Below are positions 16,231 to 25,622 of a DNA stretch of 64,000 nt, in pieces. The DNA is from Amycolatopsis deserti. Its GTDB lineage: Bacteria > Actinomycetota > Actinomycetes > Mycobacteriales > Pseudonocardiaceae. The DNA lies in assembly GCF_014653945.1 (NCBI RefSeq), contig NZ_BNAU01000004.1, positions 248,001-312,000 on the forward strand, in the 5' to 3' direction. The notes under the pieces are model-generated. The model had not been told where the DNA came from. It saw only the letters and a program-made list of their open reading frames with translations, and did no database searches. Each line of letters begins with the position of its first letter. Position 1 is the first letter of the stretch. Position numbers and translations under genes: made by a program.

Positions 16231-16828
16231 GCCAGCCGGGGAACTCCTCCAGGCTGGAGAACACCACCGCCGCCCCCGCCTCGAGCAACTCCTCGCGGCT
16301 GCAGGGGCCCGTCGTGACACCCACCGGCACCGCGTCGGCGGCCAGGGCGCCGCGCACGTCACCCAGGTGGTCGCCGGCGTAGATCGACGCGCCGTGCTCG
16401 CGCAGGGCCACCGCCTTGCCGTCCGACCACAGCTCGCCCACGAGCACGTCGACGGCCAGGCCGAGCGCCTTGATGTGCAGCGCCGCGTTCGGCCCGTACT
16501 TGCCGGTGACCACGACGGTGCGGCCGCCCGCGTCGTGCACCGCGGCCAGCGCCTCGTGCGCGCCCGGCAGCGCGACCGTCTCCGGGATCACGATCTCCGG
16601 GTACAGCTGCCGGAACCGGTCGACGAGCCCGGTGATCCGGTCTTCGGGCGCGCCGAAGTCGCGCAGCACCATGTCCAGCGGCGGGCCCAGGTTGGCGGCG
16701 AAGTGCTCACCGTCCAGCGGCAGGCCTGCCTCCGCTCCGAGCGCGTTCATCACCGCGACCATGCCCGGCCGCGGGTCGATGAGCGTCATGTCCAGGTCGA
16801 ATCCGACGACGATCCCCACGACAGCCAC
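16187..16828 (-). CDS. HAD-family phosphatase (phosphoglycolate phosphatase-like)
   Basis: This 213-residue HAD hydrolase has the nucleophile motif VGFDLDMTLID, motif II VVVTGKYG and motif IV-like YAGDHLGDVRGA. The helical cap between motif I and II is of the Gph type. The real substrate could be phosphoglycolate or another small phosphate ester. I used the GTG at 16828; a GTG at 16819 is also plausible. It overlaps the small membrane protein gene at its 3' end. Confidence 0.85.
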   Translation of the reverse strand: MAVVGIVVGFDLDMTLIDPRPGMVAVMNALGAEAGLPLDGEHFAANLGPPLDMVLRDFGAPEDRITGLVDRFRQLYPEIVIPETVALPGAHEALAAVHDAGGRTVVVTGKYGPNAALHIKALGLAVDVLVGELWSDGKAVALREHGASIYAGDHLGDVRGALAADAVPVGVTTGPCSREELLEAGAAVVFSSLEEFPGWLSRQPLSGAREPVR

Positions 16829-16892
16829 GGTAGCCGGAACCCCCGACAGTTCCGGACGCCGTCTCACTCCGCTTTACAGCGCGCCCATTCGG

Positions 16893-16928
16893 GTCAAGCT
16901 TCTTGACATCGGAGCCTCATGTGTCAAG
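16893..16928. promoter_or_regulatory. Operator with three GTCAAG half-sites before tetR-R2lox
   Basis: GTCAAG lies at 16893-16898, its complement CTTGAC at 16902-16907, and GTCAAG again at 16923-16928. The first two form a compact dyad (GTCAAGCTTCTTGAC), and the last two a wider one (CTTGACA...TGTCAAG). The site ends 8 bp before the tetR start, fitting autoregulation by the TetR protein. Confidence 0.6.
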
Positions 16929-16936
16929 CTGGCCTT

Positions 16937-17554
16937 GTGACTGAGATCACCGACTCGTTCGCGGGGCGCACCAGGACTTCGCTCCGGGAGACCCTGCTCG
17001 ACGCGGCGGCCGACATCCTGGCGGCGCGGGGCTACGCGGCCCTGCGGATGGCGGACGTGGCGTCGGCGGCCGGGGTCAGCCGCCAGACGGTCTACAACGA
17101 GTTCGGCAACAAGAACGCGCTCGTGCAGGCGGTCGTCCTGCGCACCACGGGCGAGTTCCTGGACGGCATCCACCACCGGTTCGCCACCGCGCCCGATCTG
17201 CTGACCGGCATCCACGACGCGGTCACCTACACGATCGAGCACGGCCGGGAGAACCGGTTGGTCGCTTCCGCGCTGGGCACACCGCAGGGTGAGGATCTGC
17301 TGCCGCTGCTCACCACCCGGGGTGAACCGGTCCTGGCCGCGGCGATGGAGGTCGCCGCGACCAACTACCGGGAGTCCCTGCCCGCTCTGAGCGCCGAGGC
17401 CGCGAACCTCCTCGCCGAGACCGTGGTCCGGCTCTCGCTGAGCCACCTGGTGCTGCCGACCCACACCGCGACCGAGGCGGCCGACCTGATCTGCGCCGCG
17501 ATCGCACCGGCCATCACCCACTACTCGTCCACAATGGAGTGTGACCAGTCATGA
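16937..17554 (+). CDS. TetR-family regulator of the R2lox gene
   Basis: This 205-residue TetR protein has helix-turn-helix [25 protein letters not shown] near its N-terminus and a helical ligand domain. The GTG at 16937 gives MTEITDSF. Its stop overlaps the R2lox ATG by 4 bp (ATGA), so the two are one translationally coupled operon. The mycobacterial R2lox gene Rv0233 also follows a TetR gene (Rv0232), so the association is conserved. Confidence 0.9.
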   Translation: MTEITDSFAGRTRTSLRETLLDAAADILAARGYAALRMADVASAAGVSRQTVYNEFGNKNALVQAVVLRTTGEFLDGIHHRFATAPDLLTGIHDAVTYTIEHGRENRLVASALGTPQGEDLLPLLTTRGEPVLAAAMEVAATNYRESLPALSAEAANLLAETVVRLSLSHLVLPTHTATEAADLICAAIAPAITHYSSTMECDQS

Positions 17555-18513
17555 CCGATACGCTTCCCGTGCGCCGCACCGGGTTCGCCTCGCTCCGCCG
17601 GGGCGGGCTGAACTGGGACTCGTTCCCGCTGCGGCTGTTCGTCAAGGGGAACCGCAAGTTCTGGAACCCCGCCGACATCGACTTCAGCCAGGACGCCGAG
17701 GACTGGCAGACCCTCACCGACGAGGAGCGCAGGTCGTCGACGTACCTGTGCGCCCAGTTCATCGCCGGCGAGGAGGCGGTGACGGAGGACATCCAGCCGT
17801 TCATGAAGGCGATGGCCGCCGAGGGCCGGTTCGGCGACGAGATGTACCTGACCCAGTTCTGCTTCGAGGAGGCCAAGCACACGGAGGTGTTCCGCCGCTG
17901 GATGGACGCGGTGGGGCTGACCGAGGACCTGACCTCGTACGTGAGTGAGAACCCGCACTACCGCAAGCTGTTCTACGAGGAGCTGCCGGAGTCGCTGGCT
18001 GTTCTGGAGCACGACCCCAGTCCGCTGAACCAGGTTCGCGCGAGCGTCACCTACAACCACGTGATCGAAGGCAGCCTGGCGCTGACGGGCTACTACGCGT
18101 GGCAAAAGGTCTGCACGACGCGCGGCATCCTGCCCGGCATGCAGCAACTGGTGAAACACATCGGCGACGACGAGCGCCGGCACATGGCATGGGGCACCTT
18201 CACGTGCCGACGACACATCGCCGCGGACGATTCGCTGTGGGACGCAGTGCAGCAGCGCATGGGCGAGCTGTTGCCGCACGCGCTGGGAATGATCGAATGG
18301 GTGCAGAACCAGTTCGAGGAACCACGCCCCTTCGACAACGACCCGCAGGAGTTCATCGAATACGCGGCGGACCGGGCGCAGCGTCGCCTGGGCGCGATCG
18401 AATCAGCGCGCGGAGTCCCGGTAGGCCAGATCGATCTGGACTACTCGCCAGAACAACTGGAAGAGACCTTTGGTGAAGAGGATGCCAAGGCACTAGCGAA
18501 CGCAGTGAGCTAG
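17551..18513 (+). CDS. R2-like ligand-binding oxidase (Mn/Fe)
   Basis: This 320-residue ferritin-like protein belongs to the R2lox group, not to the ribonucleotide reductase subunit. All metal ligands of M. tuberculosis R2lox can be placed with a constant offset of 6: Glu74, Glu107, His110, Glu173, Glu208 and His211. The residues of the Val-Tyr ether cross-link are present as Val77 and Tyr168. R2lox assembles a Mn/Fe site and binds a long-chain fatty acid; its physiological substrate is unknown. It is coupled to the upstream TetR gene. Confidence 0.95.
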   Translation: MTDTLPVRRTGFASLRRGGLNWDSFPLRLFVKGNRKFWNPADIDFSQDAEDWQTLTDEERRSSTYLCAQFIAGEEAVTEDIQPFMKAMAAEGRFGDEMYLTQFCFEEAKHTEVFRRWMDAVGLTEDLTSYVSENPHYRKLFYEELPESLAVLEHDPSPLNQVRASVTYNHVIEGSLALTGYYAWQKVCTTRGILPGMQQLVKHIGDDERRHMAWGTFTCRRHIAADDSLWDAVQQRMGELLPHALGMIEWVQNQFEEPRPFDNDPQEFIEYAADRAQRRLGAIESARGVPVGQIDLDYSPEQLEETFGEEDAKALANAVS

Positions 18514-18543
18514 GGCGCGCAGCGCCAAGCTTTGCACACAACC

Positions 18544-18700
18544 GGAGCTGGGTGGTCATCCCGTCGCCTGACACCGGAACGATCACTTTGAGCCAGGCCC
18601 GCAACATCCGCTGCCAACGCGAGATGACATGCCAACCTTGCGGGCCTGGCTCAAAGTGATATGCACAAACCGGAAGGCGACGGGATGACCACCCGGCTCC
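18544..18700. repeat. Large inverted repeat (157-bp imperfect palindrome)
   Basis: The outer arms 18550-18569 and 18675-18694 (GGGTGGTCATCCCGTCGCCT and its complement) pair perfectly and extend with one mismatch to 18544/18700. The inner arms 18582-18604 and 18638-18660 are a perfect 23-bp match. A 33-bp loop and short unpaired bulges separate them. It starts 31 bp after the R2lox stop. It could be a MITE-like element or a very strong hairpin terminator. There is no internal gene. Confidence 0.85.
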
Positions 18701-18784
18701 CACCCACCCGAGGCGAGACGACAACGGTCCCCCGTCATCCCGGAGCCTGCCCGTCCGGCGAGGACATCTCTTGATCTTTAAACC

Positions 18785-18843
18785 GGCGCCGCCTTCGGCA
18801 GGCGAAGAGTCCGCCCTACGGGCGGAAAGCGCCTCACGGCGCC
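18785..18843. repeat. GC-rich hairpin in the same spacer
   Basis: TCCGCCC (18810-18816) and GGGCGGA (18820-18826) form a tight stem with a TAC loop. GGCGCC flanks both sides at 18785 and 18838. It lies between the two larger palindromes. Confidence 0.5.
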
Positions 18844-18893
18844 AAACGGTCACCTTACGACCACCCCCACCCCCGATGCCTGATTGTGTTTCA

Positions 18894-18951
18894 GTCGCCG
18901 AGCAGGCGTGTCAAGGCGGGAAAGAGTACCTTGACACGCCTGATCGGCGAC
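18894..18951. repeat. Second palindrome (58 bp)
   Basis: GTCGCCGA and TCGGCGAC form the outer arms, and AGGCGTGTCAAGG and CCTTGACACGCCT the inner arms. Pairing is interrupted only by one 2-nt mismatch, and the loop is 12 nt. It lies 140 bp before the end of the convergent acyl-CoA ligase gene. Confidence 0.8.
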
Positions 18952-19091
18952 CAAAAGCAGGCTGTGGATCGGGGGCGGGGGAGGTCTGGTTGGGGTAGTC
19001 GGTCTTCTTGCGCTGCCGGCCGGCGGTTTGTCGGGTGGTTTGCGGCCCCGGATGGAGCCGGCTCGCTTCCGTTGCCGGCTTGCGTTTCTTC

Positions 19092-20702
19092 CTACTCCAG
19101 ATTCAGGATCTTCAGCGCCTTCTCCCGCATCTCGACCTTCCGGATCTTCCCGGTCACCGTCATCGGGAACTCATCCACGATGTGCACGTACCGCGGGATC
19201 TTGTAATGCGCCAGCTTCCCGGTGCAGAACTCCCGCAGCGACTCCGCCGTCAGCGGCTGCGCCCCCTCCCGCATCCGGATCCACGCCATCAGCTCTTCGC
19301 CGTAGCGCTGGTCGGGCACCCCGATCACCTGGGCGTCCAGCACGTCCGGGTGCGTGTAGAGGAATTCCTCGATCTCCCGCGGGTAGATGTTCTCGCCGCC
19401 GCGGATGACCATGTCCTTGATCCGCCCGGTGATCTGGATGTAGCCCTCGTCGTCCATCACGCCGAGGTCGCCGGTGTGCATCCACCTCGCCTTGTCGATC
19501 ACCTCGGCCGTCTTGTCCGGCTGGTCCCAGTACCCGAGCATCACCGAGTAGCCCCGGGTGCACAGCTCGCCCGGCTCGCCGCGCGGCACCGTCAGCCCGG
19601 TCTCCGGGTCCACGATCTTGACCTCCAGGTGCGGCCCGACCCGGCCGACCGTCGAAACCCGCCGCTCGATCGAGTCGTCCGACCGGGTCTGCGTGGACAC
19701 CGGGGAGGTCTCGGTCATGCCGTAGCAAATGGACACCTCGGCCATGCCCATCCGCTCGATGACCTGCTTCATCACCTCGACCGGGCAGGGCGAGCCGGCC
19801 ATGATGCCCGTCCGCAGGCTGCTCAGGTCGTAGTCCTCGAAGCCCGGTTCGGACAGCTCGGCGATGAACATCGTGGGGACCCCGTACAGCGACGTGCACC
19901 GTTCCGCCTCCACCGCCTTCAGGGTGGCCTTCGGCTCGAACGACGGCGCCGGGATCACCATGCACGCCCCGTGGGTCGTCGCGGAGAGGTTGCCCATCAC
20001 CATCCCGAAGCAGTGGTAGAACGGCACCGGGATGCAGATCCGGTCCGCCTCCGTGTAGTGGCACAGTTCGCCGACGAAGAAGCCGTTGTTGAGGATGTTG
20101 TGGTGCGACAGCGTCGCGCCCTTCGGGAAGCCCGTGGTGCCCGAGGTGTACTGGATGTTGATCGGGTCGTCGGCGGACAGGCCCACCTCCGGCAACGCCT
20201 TGCCCCGCCCGGACTCCAGCAGCTCCGTCCACTCGTCCGAGCCGAGCAGCACCACCTGCTCCAGGCCGGCGCACCGCGGCCGGACCTCCTCGATCATCGC
20301 CGCGTAGTCGGACGTCTTGAACGTGCGCGCGGCGACCAGCATCCGCACCCCGGCCTGGTTCAGCACGAACTCCAGCTCGTGCGAGCGGTAGGCGGGGTTG
20401 ATGTTGACCAGGATCGCGCCGATCTTCGCCGTCGCGTACTGCAGGAACGTCCACTCGGCACAGTTCGGCGACCAGATGCCCACCCGGTCGCCCTTGACGA
20501 TCCCGCGCCCGGCCAGCCCGGCGGCCAGCGCGTCGACCTCGGCGGCGAGCTCACGGTAGGTCCACCGGCGGCCCGACGCGTACTCCACCAGCGCGTCCCG
20601 GTCACCGAACGCGGCCACGGTCCGGTCGAAGTTGTCACCGATCGTGTCGCCCAGCAAGGGCACCTCGGAGATACCCGACGCATAACTCGGCACGGCTGGC
20701 AT
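19092..20702 (-). CDS. AMP-binding acyl-CoA ligase (FadD-like)
   Basis: This 536-residue member of the acyl-adenylate-forming family makes acyl-CoA from fatty acid, ATP and CoA. The P-loop-like motif [16 protein letters not shown], the A5 motif [16 protein letters not shown] and the catalytic-lysine segment [10 protein letters not shown] are all present. The length suits medium- to long-chain enzymes. The ATG at 20702 has a strong GAGGAGG site. It is divergent from phzF and has no fatty-acid genes beside it. Chain-length preference cannot be read from sequence. Confidence 0.92.
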   Translation of the reverse strand: MPAVPSYASGISEVPLLGDTIGDNFDRTVAAFGDRDALVEYASGRRWTYRELAAEVDALAAGLAGRGIVKGDRVGIWSPNCAEWTFLQYATAKIGAILVNINPAYRSHELEFVLNQAGVRMLVAARTFKTSDYAAMIEEVRPRCAGLEQVVLLGSDEWTELLESGRGKALPEVGLSADDPINIQYTSGTTGFPKGATLSHHNILNNGFFVGELCHYTEADRICIPVPFYHCFGMVMGNLSATTHGACMVIPAPSFEPKATLKAVEAERCTSLYGVPTMFIAELSEPGFEDYDLSSLRTGIMAGSPCPVEVMKQVIERMGMAEVSICYGMTETSPVSTQTRSDDSIERRVSTVGRVGPHLEVKIVDPETGLTVPRGEPGELCTRGYSVMLGYWDQPDKTAEVIDKARWMHTGDLGVMDDEGYIQITGRIKDMVIRGGENIYPREIEEFLYTHPDVLDAQVIGVPDQRYGEELMAWIRMREGAQPLTAESLREFCTGKLAHYKIPRYVHIVDEFPMTVTGKIRKVEMREKALKILNLE

Positions 20703-20787
20703 GACGCCTCCTCGGACGCGGTCGACACTGACTGTGACCGAGTCTAGGAATCCCTGCGCGCCCCGGACACCCCCTAGAGTGGGTGGC

Positions 20788-21549
20788 ATGCGGCTCTCGA
20801 TCGTCGACTCGTTCACCGGCACCCCGTTCGCGGGCAACCCGGCCGGGGTGGTGCTGCTCGACGAGCCGGCCGACGCCGCCTGGATGCAGTCCGTGGCCGC
20901 CGAGCTGCGGCACTCCGAGACGGCGTTCGTCGAAGTCTCCGGCGACGGCCCGAAGTCGCTGCGCTGGTTCACGCCGACGGTCGAGGTCGACCTGTGCGGG
21001 CACGCGACCCTCGCCGCCGGGCACGTCCTGGGCGGCGAGCAGGTGTTCACCACCCGCAGCGGCGAGCTGCGCACCCGCGCCGCCGGCGGGTGGGTCAGCA
21101 TGGACTTCCCGAACGACCCGCCGCGTCCCGCCGACGACGACGTCGCCGTCGCCCTGCCGGGCGTGACCGTCGCGAGCGTCGCCCGCGGCAAGTGGGACAT
21201 CCTCGTCGAGGCCACCGACGCGGCCCAGGTGCGCCAGCTGAAGCCGGACCTCGACGTCATCGCCGGCTGGGACGCGCGCTGCGTGATCGTCACCGCGCCC
21301 GGCGACCGGGACGACGCCGACTTCGTCAGCCGCGTCTTCGGGCCCGCCGTCGGCGTGCCGGAGGACCCGGTGACCGGCTCGGCGCACTGCCTGCTGGCGC
21401 CGTTCTGGGCGGCGAAGCTGGGCCGGGACAAGCTGGTCGGCGAGCAGGCGTCGGAGCGCGGCGGGATCGTCCGGGTCGTGGTGAACGGGGACCGGGTGAC
21501 GCTGTCCGGGCAGGCCGTCACCGTCGTCAGCGGGGAGCTGCACGCCTGA
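20788..21549 (+). CDS. PhzF-family epimerase/isomerase
   Basis: This 253-residue protein has the double hot-dog fold of PhzF/DapF-like isomerases. The N-terminal [17 protein letters not shown] and catalytic-Glu segment LRHSETAFV are clear, followed by LCGHATLAA and DPVTGSAHC. The true substrate is unknown because no phenazine genes are nearby. Its TGA overlaps the next ATG by one base, so it is co-translated with the YccF protein. Confidence 0.9.
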   Translation: MRLSIVDSFTGTPFAGNPAGVVLLDEPADAAWMQSVAAELRHSETAFVEVSGDGPKSLRWFTPTVEVDLCGHATLAAGHVLGGEQVFTTRSGELRTRAAGGWVSMDFPNDPPRPADDDVAVALPGVTVASVARGKWDILVEATDAAQVRQLKPDLDVIAGWDARCVIVTAPGDRDDADFVSRVFGPAVGVPEDPVTGSAHCLLAPFWAAKLGRDKLVGEQASERGGIVRVVVNGDRVTLSGQAVTVVSGELHA

Positions 21550-21950
21550 TGCGACTCATCCTGAACCTGATCTGGCTGGTGTTCGCCGGCTTCTGGATGG
21601 CCCTCGCGTACCTGGTCGCTGGGATCATCTGCTGCGTCCTGATCATCACGATCCCGTTCGGCATCGCGTCGTTCCGCATCGCGAACTACGCGTTGTGGCC
21701 GTTCGGCCGGACGATCGTCGACCGCCGCGGCGCCGGGGTCGGGTCGCTGCTCGGCAACGTCATCTGGATCGTCTTCGCCGGATTCTGGCTCGCGATCGGA
21801 CACATCATCACCGGCATCGCCCTGTGCGTCACGATCATCGGGATCCCGCTCGGGCTGGCGAACTTCAAGCTCATCCCGGTCTCCCTGATGCCGCTGGGCA
21901 AGACGATCGTCCCGGTCGACCGCGGCGCCGAGGCCTACTACCGCCCCTGA
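21549..21950 (+). CDS. YccF-family inner membrane protein
   Basis: This 133-residue protein consists of two repeated YccF units. Each has two membrane segments around [17 protein letters not shown] and [18 protein letters not shown], with the conserved [22 protein letters not shown] and its second copy. The function of the family is not established. It is coupled to phzF by a one-base stop/start overlap. Confidence 0.9.
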   Translation: MRLILNLIWLVFAGFWMALAYLVAGIICCVLIITIPFGIASFRIANYALWPFGRTIVDRRGAGVGSLLGNVIWIVFAGFWLAIGHIITGIALCVTIIGIPLGLANFKLIPVSLMPLGKTIVPVDRGAEAYYRP

Positions 21951-23376
21951 CCGAGCCACGCCGCGCACGCCGCCCGGAGCGCTTCGACGCCCTGGGACGC
22001 CACCCAGGCCACGTGACCGTCCGGACGGATGAGGACGGCGTCCGGAACGGGCTGCGCGCACTTGGCCAGGACGAGATCGAGACGGCCCGGCCAGTCCCGC
22101 GCGACCGCGGCCGGCTCCGGGTCGCCGACGAGATCGAGCAGCACCGCCCGGCCCGGTGCAGCAGGGTGAACAGCCGGGTCGCGCCGCGCTCGGCGATCAG
22201 GTCGAGGTCGGGAATTCGCCGCCCCAGCAACGGATCCGCGTCGCCGAGCGGGTAGCGGACGTCCAGCGCGGAGATCATTCCCGCGAGCGCGGAGTTCACC
22301 TCGTCCATCGCGATCAGCCCGGCGAACACCTCCCGCAGCGCCTCGGTCTGCGGCCCCGGGCGGCCCAGCGCGGTCTGGGCCCGTGTGTTGTGGAGGACCC
22401 GGTGCCCGACCGGGTGCCGTTCCGCGTGGTAGGTGTCCAGCAGGGACTCCGGCGCGTGGCCGCGGACGACCGCGGCGAGCTTCCAGCCGAGGTTGACCGC
22501 GTGCTGCACGCCCGTGTTCAGCCCCTGCCCGCCGGCCGGGTAGTGGATGTGCGCCGCGTCCCCGGCGAGAAGCACGCGGCCGCGCCGGTAGTCCGCCGCC
22601 TGCCGGGCGGCGTCACCGTACCGGGAAACCCAGAGAGGGCTGTGCATCCCGAAGTCGGTGCCCGCGATCTGGACCAGCGACTCCCGCAGCCGCTCGACCG
22701 TCACCGGCTCGTCCCGGGCGGCCACCCGGTCGTACTCGGTGGTCATGACGCGGTACCAGCCCGGTTCGAACCCCAGCACGGAGAAGTCGCCGTGCTCAGT
22801 GCGCCGCATGAAGACCCCCTCGCCGGGCGGGTCGGCGAGTTCCACGTCGCCGAGCAGCGCGGTGAGCGTTGCCGGGGTGCCGGGGAACTCGATGCCGGCG
22901 AGCCTGCGGACGGTGCTGCGCCCGCCGTCGCACCCGGCCAGGTAGGCCGCGTCGAAGGCGGCGCCGTCCGCCAGCGTCACCTCGACGCCGTCGGCGCTCT
23001 GCCGGACCCCGGTCACCTCCGACGACCAGCGCACCCGCACCCCGAATTCGGCGGCCCACTGTTCGAGCAGCTGTTCCACCTGGGCCTGCAACAGGTTGAG
23101 CACGAACGGGTAGCGCGTCGGCAGGCGGGTGAAGTCCAGCCACAGCCCGGAGAAGTGCCCCACGTTCAGCGGACGGCCGAGCGCCAGGAACCGATCGGCG
23201 ACGCCTCGCTGGTCCAGGAATTCCAGGGTCCGCGCGTGCAACCCGCCCGCCCGTGACTCGCCGCTGCGCCCGGGCAGCCGGTCCAGCACCGTCACGTCCA
23301 CGCCCGCCAGCCGCAGCTCGCAGGCCAGCACCAGACCGGTCGGCCCGGCGCCGGCGATCGCGCTGCGACTGCTCAC
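21938..23376 (-). pseudogene. FAD-dependent aromatic monooxygenase, broken
   Basis: The protein resembles PheA/TetX-type FAD monooxygenases: GAGPTGLVLACEL (FAD binding), GCDGGRSTVRRL and VLLAGDAAHIHYPAGGQGLN. Two lesions are visible. At the 5' end no normal start precedes AIAGAGPTG; only a GTG at 23376, inside the opposite tetR, keeps the frame. Near 22148 one base appears to be missing in a GGGCGG run, after which the C-terminus ([13 protein letters not shown]...[12 protein letters not shown]) continues in another frame to the stop at 21938. Its stop overlaps the yccF gene by 13 bp. It is paralogous to the gene at 54463. Confidence 0.8.
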
Positions 23377-23974
23377 CGACGTCGGCCTCGACGGGCTCAC
23401 CATGCGCGTGGTGGCGACGGAACTGGGCGTGCGCGCCCCGACCCTGTACTGGCACGTGAAGAACAAGCAGGAACTGCTCGACGCGATGGCGACGACGATC
23501 CTGCTCGAGGCCCTCGACGGCCTGGAGGCCCCGGGCGCGGGCGTCACCTGGGCGGAGTGGCTGGCGGACAACGCCCGGCGGCTGCGGCGCACGATGCTGC
23601 GCTACCGCGACGGGGCGCGTGTGCTGGCCGGCACGAACACCGCGCACCCGGCCATGTTCCGCTCCGTCGAACTCACCCTGCGCACGCTGCAGGACGCGGG
23701 CTTCACGGTGGACGACGCCGCGGAGGCCTACCCGACCCTGCTGCACTACACGATCGGCTTCACCATCGAAGAACAAGCCCGCACCGGCACCGACTACGGC
23801 GCGGACAACCCGTACGAACCGGGCCGGCTGGAGCGCATGGTGGACGGCGAACAGCTCCCGCTGACCGCCCGCCTGGTGCGGCGCCTCTTCGCCCCGGACA
23901 CCGACGCCGCCTTCGAGGCCGGGCTGGACATCGTCCTCACCGGCATCCGCGTGAAGTACGCCGCCGGCACCTGA
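23354..23974 (+). pseudogene. TetR-family regulator lacking its start
   Basis: The helix-turn-helix (ALRLLTDVGLDGLTMRVVA, ELGVRAPTLYWHVKNKQELL) and the TetR C-terminal domain are intact through a stop at 23974. No start codon precedes IALRLLT; about 12-16 residues before it are replaced by antisense monooxygenase sequence. The junction is at the palindrome GCGATCGC (23354-23361). It was probably the repressor of the divergent monooxygenase, and a deletion removed both starts and the promoter. Confidence 0.75.
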
Positions 23975-24385
23975 TCAGTCGGACACGAGCTCCCGCAACA
24001 ACTCGACCAGCGACTCCTGCCTGTCCCGGTCCAGCGACACCAGCGGCGAAGTCCGGTTGAGACGCTCCAGCACCCCGGACCGCGCCTGGACCCCAGCGTC
24101 GGTCAGCACGATCTCCTTCGCGCGCCGGTCGGTCGGGTGCGGCCGGCGCCGCACCAGTCCCTGATCCTCCAGCCGGTCGATCACGAAGGTCGCGTTCGAG
24201 GCCTCGCACGACATCCGGCTCGCCAGTTCGCGGGCCGTGATCGGCTCGGACAGCTCGCGCAGGGCGACGACCTGCGCCGGCGTCAGGCCGACCTCCTCCC
24301 CGACCCGGCGAACCTGCACGTCGAGGCGGCGGGCGAACTCGTGCACCAGCTTGCACACGTCGCGATCGATCTCGACATCCGCCAT
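23975..24385 (-). CDS. MarR-family regulator
   Basis: This 136-residue winged-helix protein has recognition segment SNATFVIDRLEDQGLV and wing RRRPHPTDRRAKEIVLT. It is divergent from an efflux-type MFS gene, with two copies of the palindrome GTTCGAAC between them, so it very likely represses both. Its stop abuts the stop of the broken tetR gene directly. Confidence 0.9.
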   Translation of the reverse strand: MADVEIDRDVCKLVHEFARRLDVQVRRVGEEVGLTPAQVVALRELSEPITARELASRMSCEASNATFVIDRLEDQGLVRRRPHPTDRRAKEIVLTDAGVQARSGVLERLNRTSPLVSLDRDRQESLVELLRELVSD

Positions 24386-24405
24386 GCCGCGAGTCTAGCG
24401 AAGAT

Positions 24406-24451
24406 GGTTCGAACTGTGGTAGTTCTAGCTCGCAATATTACAGTTCGAACC
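24406..24451. promoter_or_regulatory. Twin MarR operators between marR and the MFS gene
   Basis: GGTTCGAACTGT (24406-24417) and ACAGTTCGAACC (24440-24451) are exact inverted copies. Each contains the 8-bp palindrome GTTCGAAC, and their centres are 36 bp apart. This fits two MarR dimer sites flanking the divergent promoters. Confidence 0.8.
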
Positions 24452-24467
24452 TTCTTGGGGGTGCACA

Positions 24468-25622
24468 GTGCCGTTGTCCGTGTTCTCGCTGATGCTCGTG
24501 GTCTTCGGGCTCACGACCGGCGAGTTCGTGATCGCCGGACTCGTCCCGGACGTGGCTGCCGGGCTGTCGGTGTCCGTCCCGGCGGCCGGGTTGCTGGTGA
24601 GCGCCTACGCGGTGGGCATGATCGTCGGCGGTCCGGTGGTCACCGTGCTGACCGCGCGCGTCGGCCGGAAACCGCTGATCATCGGGCTCGTCGTGGTGTC
24701 CGTCTTGGGCAACCTGGGGTCCGCCGTCGCGCCGGGTTACGCCGTCCTGCTGCTGTCGCGGTTCGTCGCGGGCCTGATCGTCGCGACGTTCTTCGCGGTC
24801 GCGATCACGACCACGGCGGCGATGGCGCCGGCCGGACGGCAGTCGAGCATGATCGCCAAGGTCGCGCTGGGGCTGAACCTCGGCATCATCCTGGGCACAC
24901 CGCTGGGCACGTTCGTCGGGCACCACGCCGGGTGGCGGGCCACGTTCGTCGCCGTCGCGGCGATCACGCTGCTCGCGCTGCTGCTGGTGCTGCGGTTCGT
25001 CCCGGCCTTCCCCGCGGCGGGCGGGTCCGCCGTCGGCGACCTCCGCGTGCTCGCGGATCGCGAGGTCTGGCTCGGCATCGTCCTGACGGGCGTCGGGAAC
25101 CTCGGCGTCGTCACGGTCTTCACCTACATCGCCCCGCTGCTGACCGACGTCGCCGGGTTCACCGCGGACGCGGTGCCGGTGCTGCTGCTGGTGTACGGCG
25201 CGGGCGCGGTGATCGGGAACCTGCTCGGCGGGCGGCTGGCGGACCGCGCGCTGATGCCGTCACTGGCCTGGATGCTGACCGCGCTGGCCGGAACCCTGGT
25301 GCTGTGGTGGCTCGCCGCGGACAACCGGGTGGCGGTGGCGGTTCTGACGTTCGTCCTCGGCGCGCTGGCGTTCGGGGTCGTCCCCGGGATGCAGACGCGG
25401 GTGCTCACGGCGGCGGGCGCGGCGCCCACGCTGGCGATCGCGGTGAACGCCTCCGGGTACCAGCTCGCCGCAGCCTTCGGTGGCTGGCTGGGCGGCGGGC
25501 TGATCGCGGGCGCCGGACCACGCGCCCTCTACCCGGCGGCCGCCGTGGCCACCCTCGCCGGTCTGGGCATCGCGCTGGCGATGATGCGCCGCGACCGCGC
25601 GAAGACGGTCAGTCGCCCATGA
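24468..25622 (+). CDS. MFS efflux transporter (DHA1 type)
   Basis: This 384-residue protein has about 12 membrane segments and resembles the AraJ/chloramphenicol-efflux branch of DHA1 drug:proton antiporters. Features are FGLTTGEFVIAGL at the start of helix 1 and the helix 2-3 loop TARVGRKPLI. It starts at GTG 24468, downstream of the twin MarR operators, so ligand-induced expression is likely. Its 3' end overlaps the frame of the small minus-strand gene by 14 bp. Confidence 0.9.
   Translation: MPLSVFSLMLVVFGLTTGEFVIAGLVPDVAAGLSVSVPAAGLLVSAYAVGMIVGGPVVTVLTARVGRKPLIIGLVVVSVLGNLGSAVAPGYAVLLLSRFVAGLIVATFFAVAITTTAAMAPAGRQSSMIAKVALGLNLGIILGTPLGTFVGHHAGWRATFVAVAAITLLALLLVLRFVPAFPAAGGSAVGDLRVLADREVWLGIVLTGVGNLGVVTVFTYIAPLLTDVAGFTADAVPVLLLVYGAGAVIGNLLGGRLADRALMPSLAWMLTALAGTLVLWWLAADNRVAVAVLTFVLGALAFGVVPGMQTRVLTAAGAAPTLAIAVNASGYQLAAAFGGWLGGGLIAGAGPRALYPAAAVATLAGLGIALAMMRRDRAKTVSRP

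Larger units (their letters stand above)
18514..19091. other. 578-bp gene-free spacer rich in hairpins
   Basis: This gap lies between the convergent R2lox and acyl-CoA ligase genes and holds three separate palindromes, listed individually. No reading frame here has a recognisable motif, a start context or family-like sequence. I see no tRNA. The size and structure are far beyond a normal terminator region in this window. Confidence 0.7.

Noticed and set aside
18353-18853. Minus-strand 166-residue open frame across the end of R2lox and the palindrome
   Set aside because: It covers the inverted repeat and antisense R2lox, with low-complexity sequence and no family similarity.
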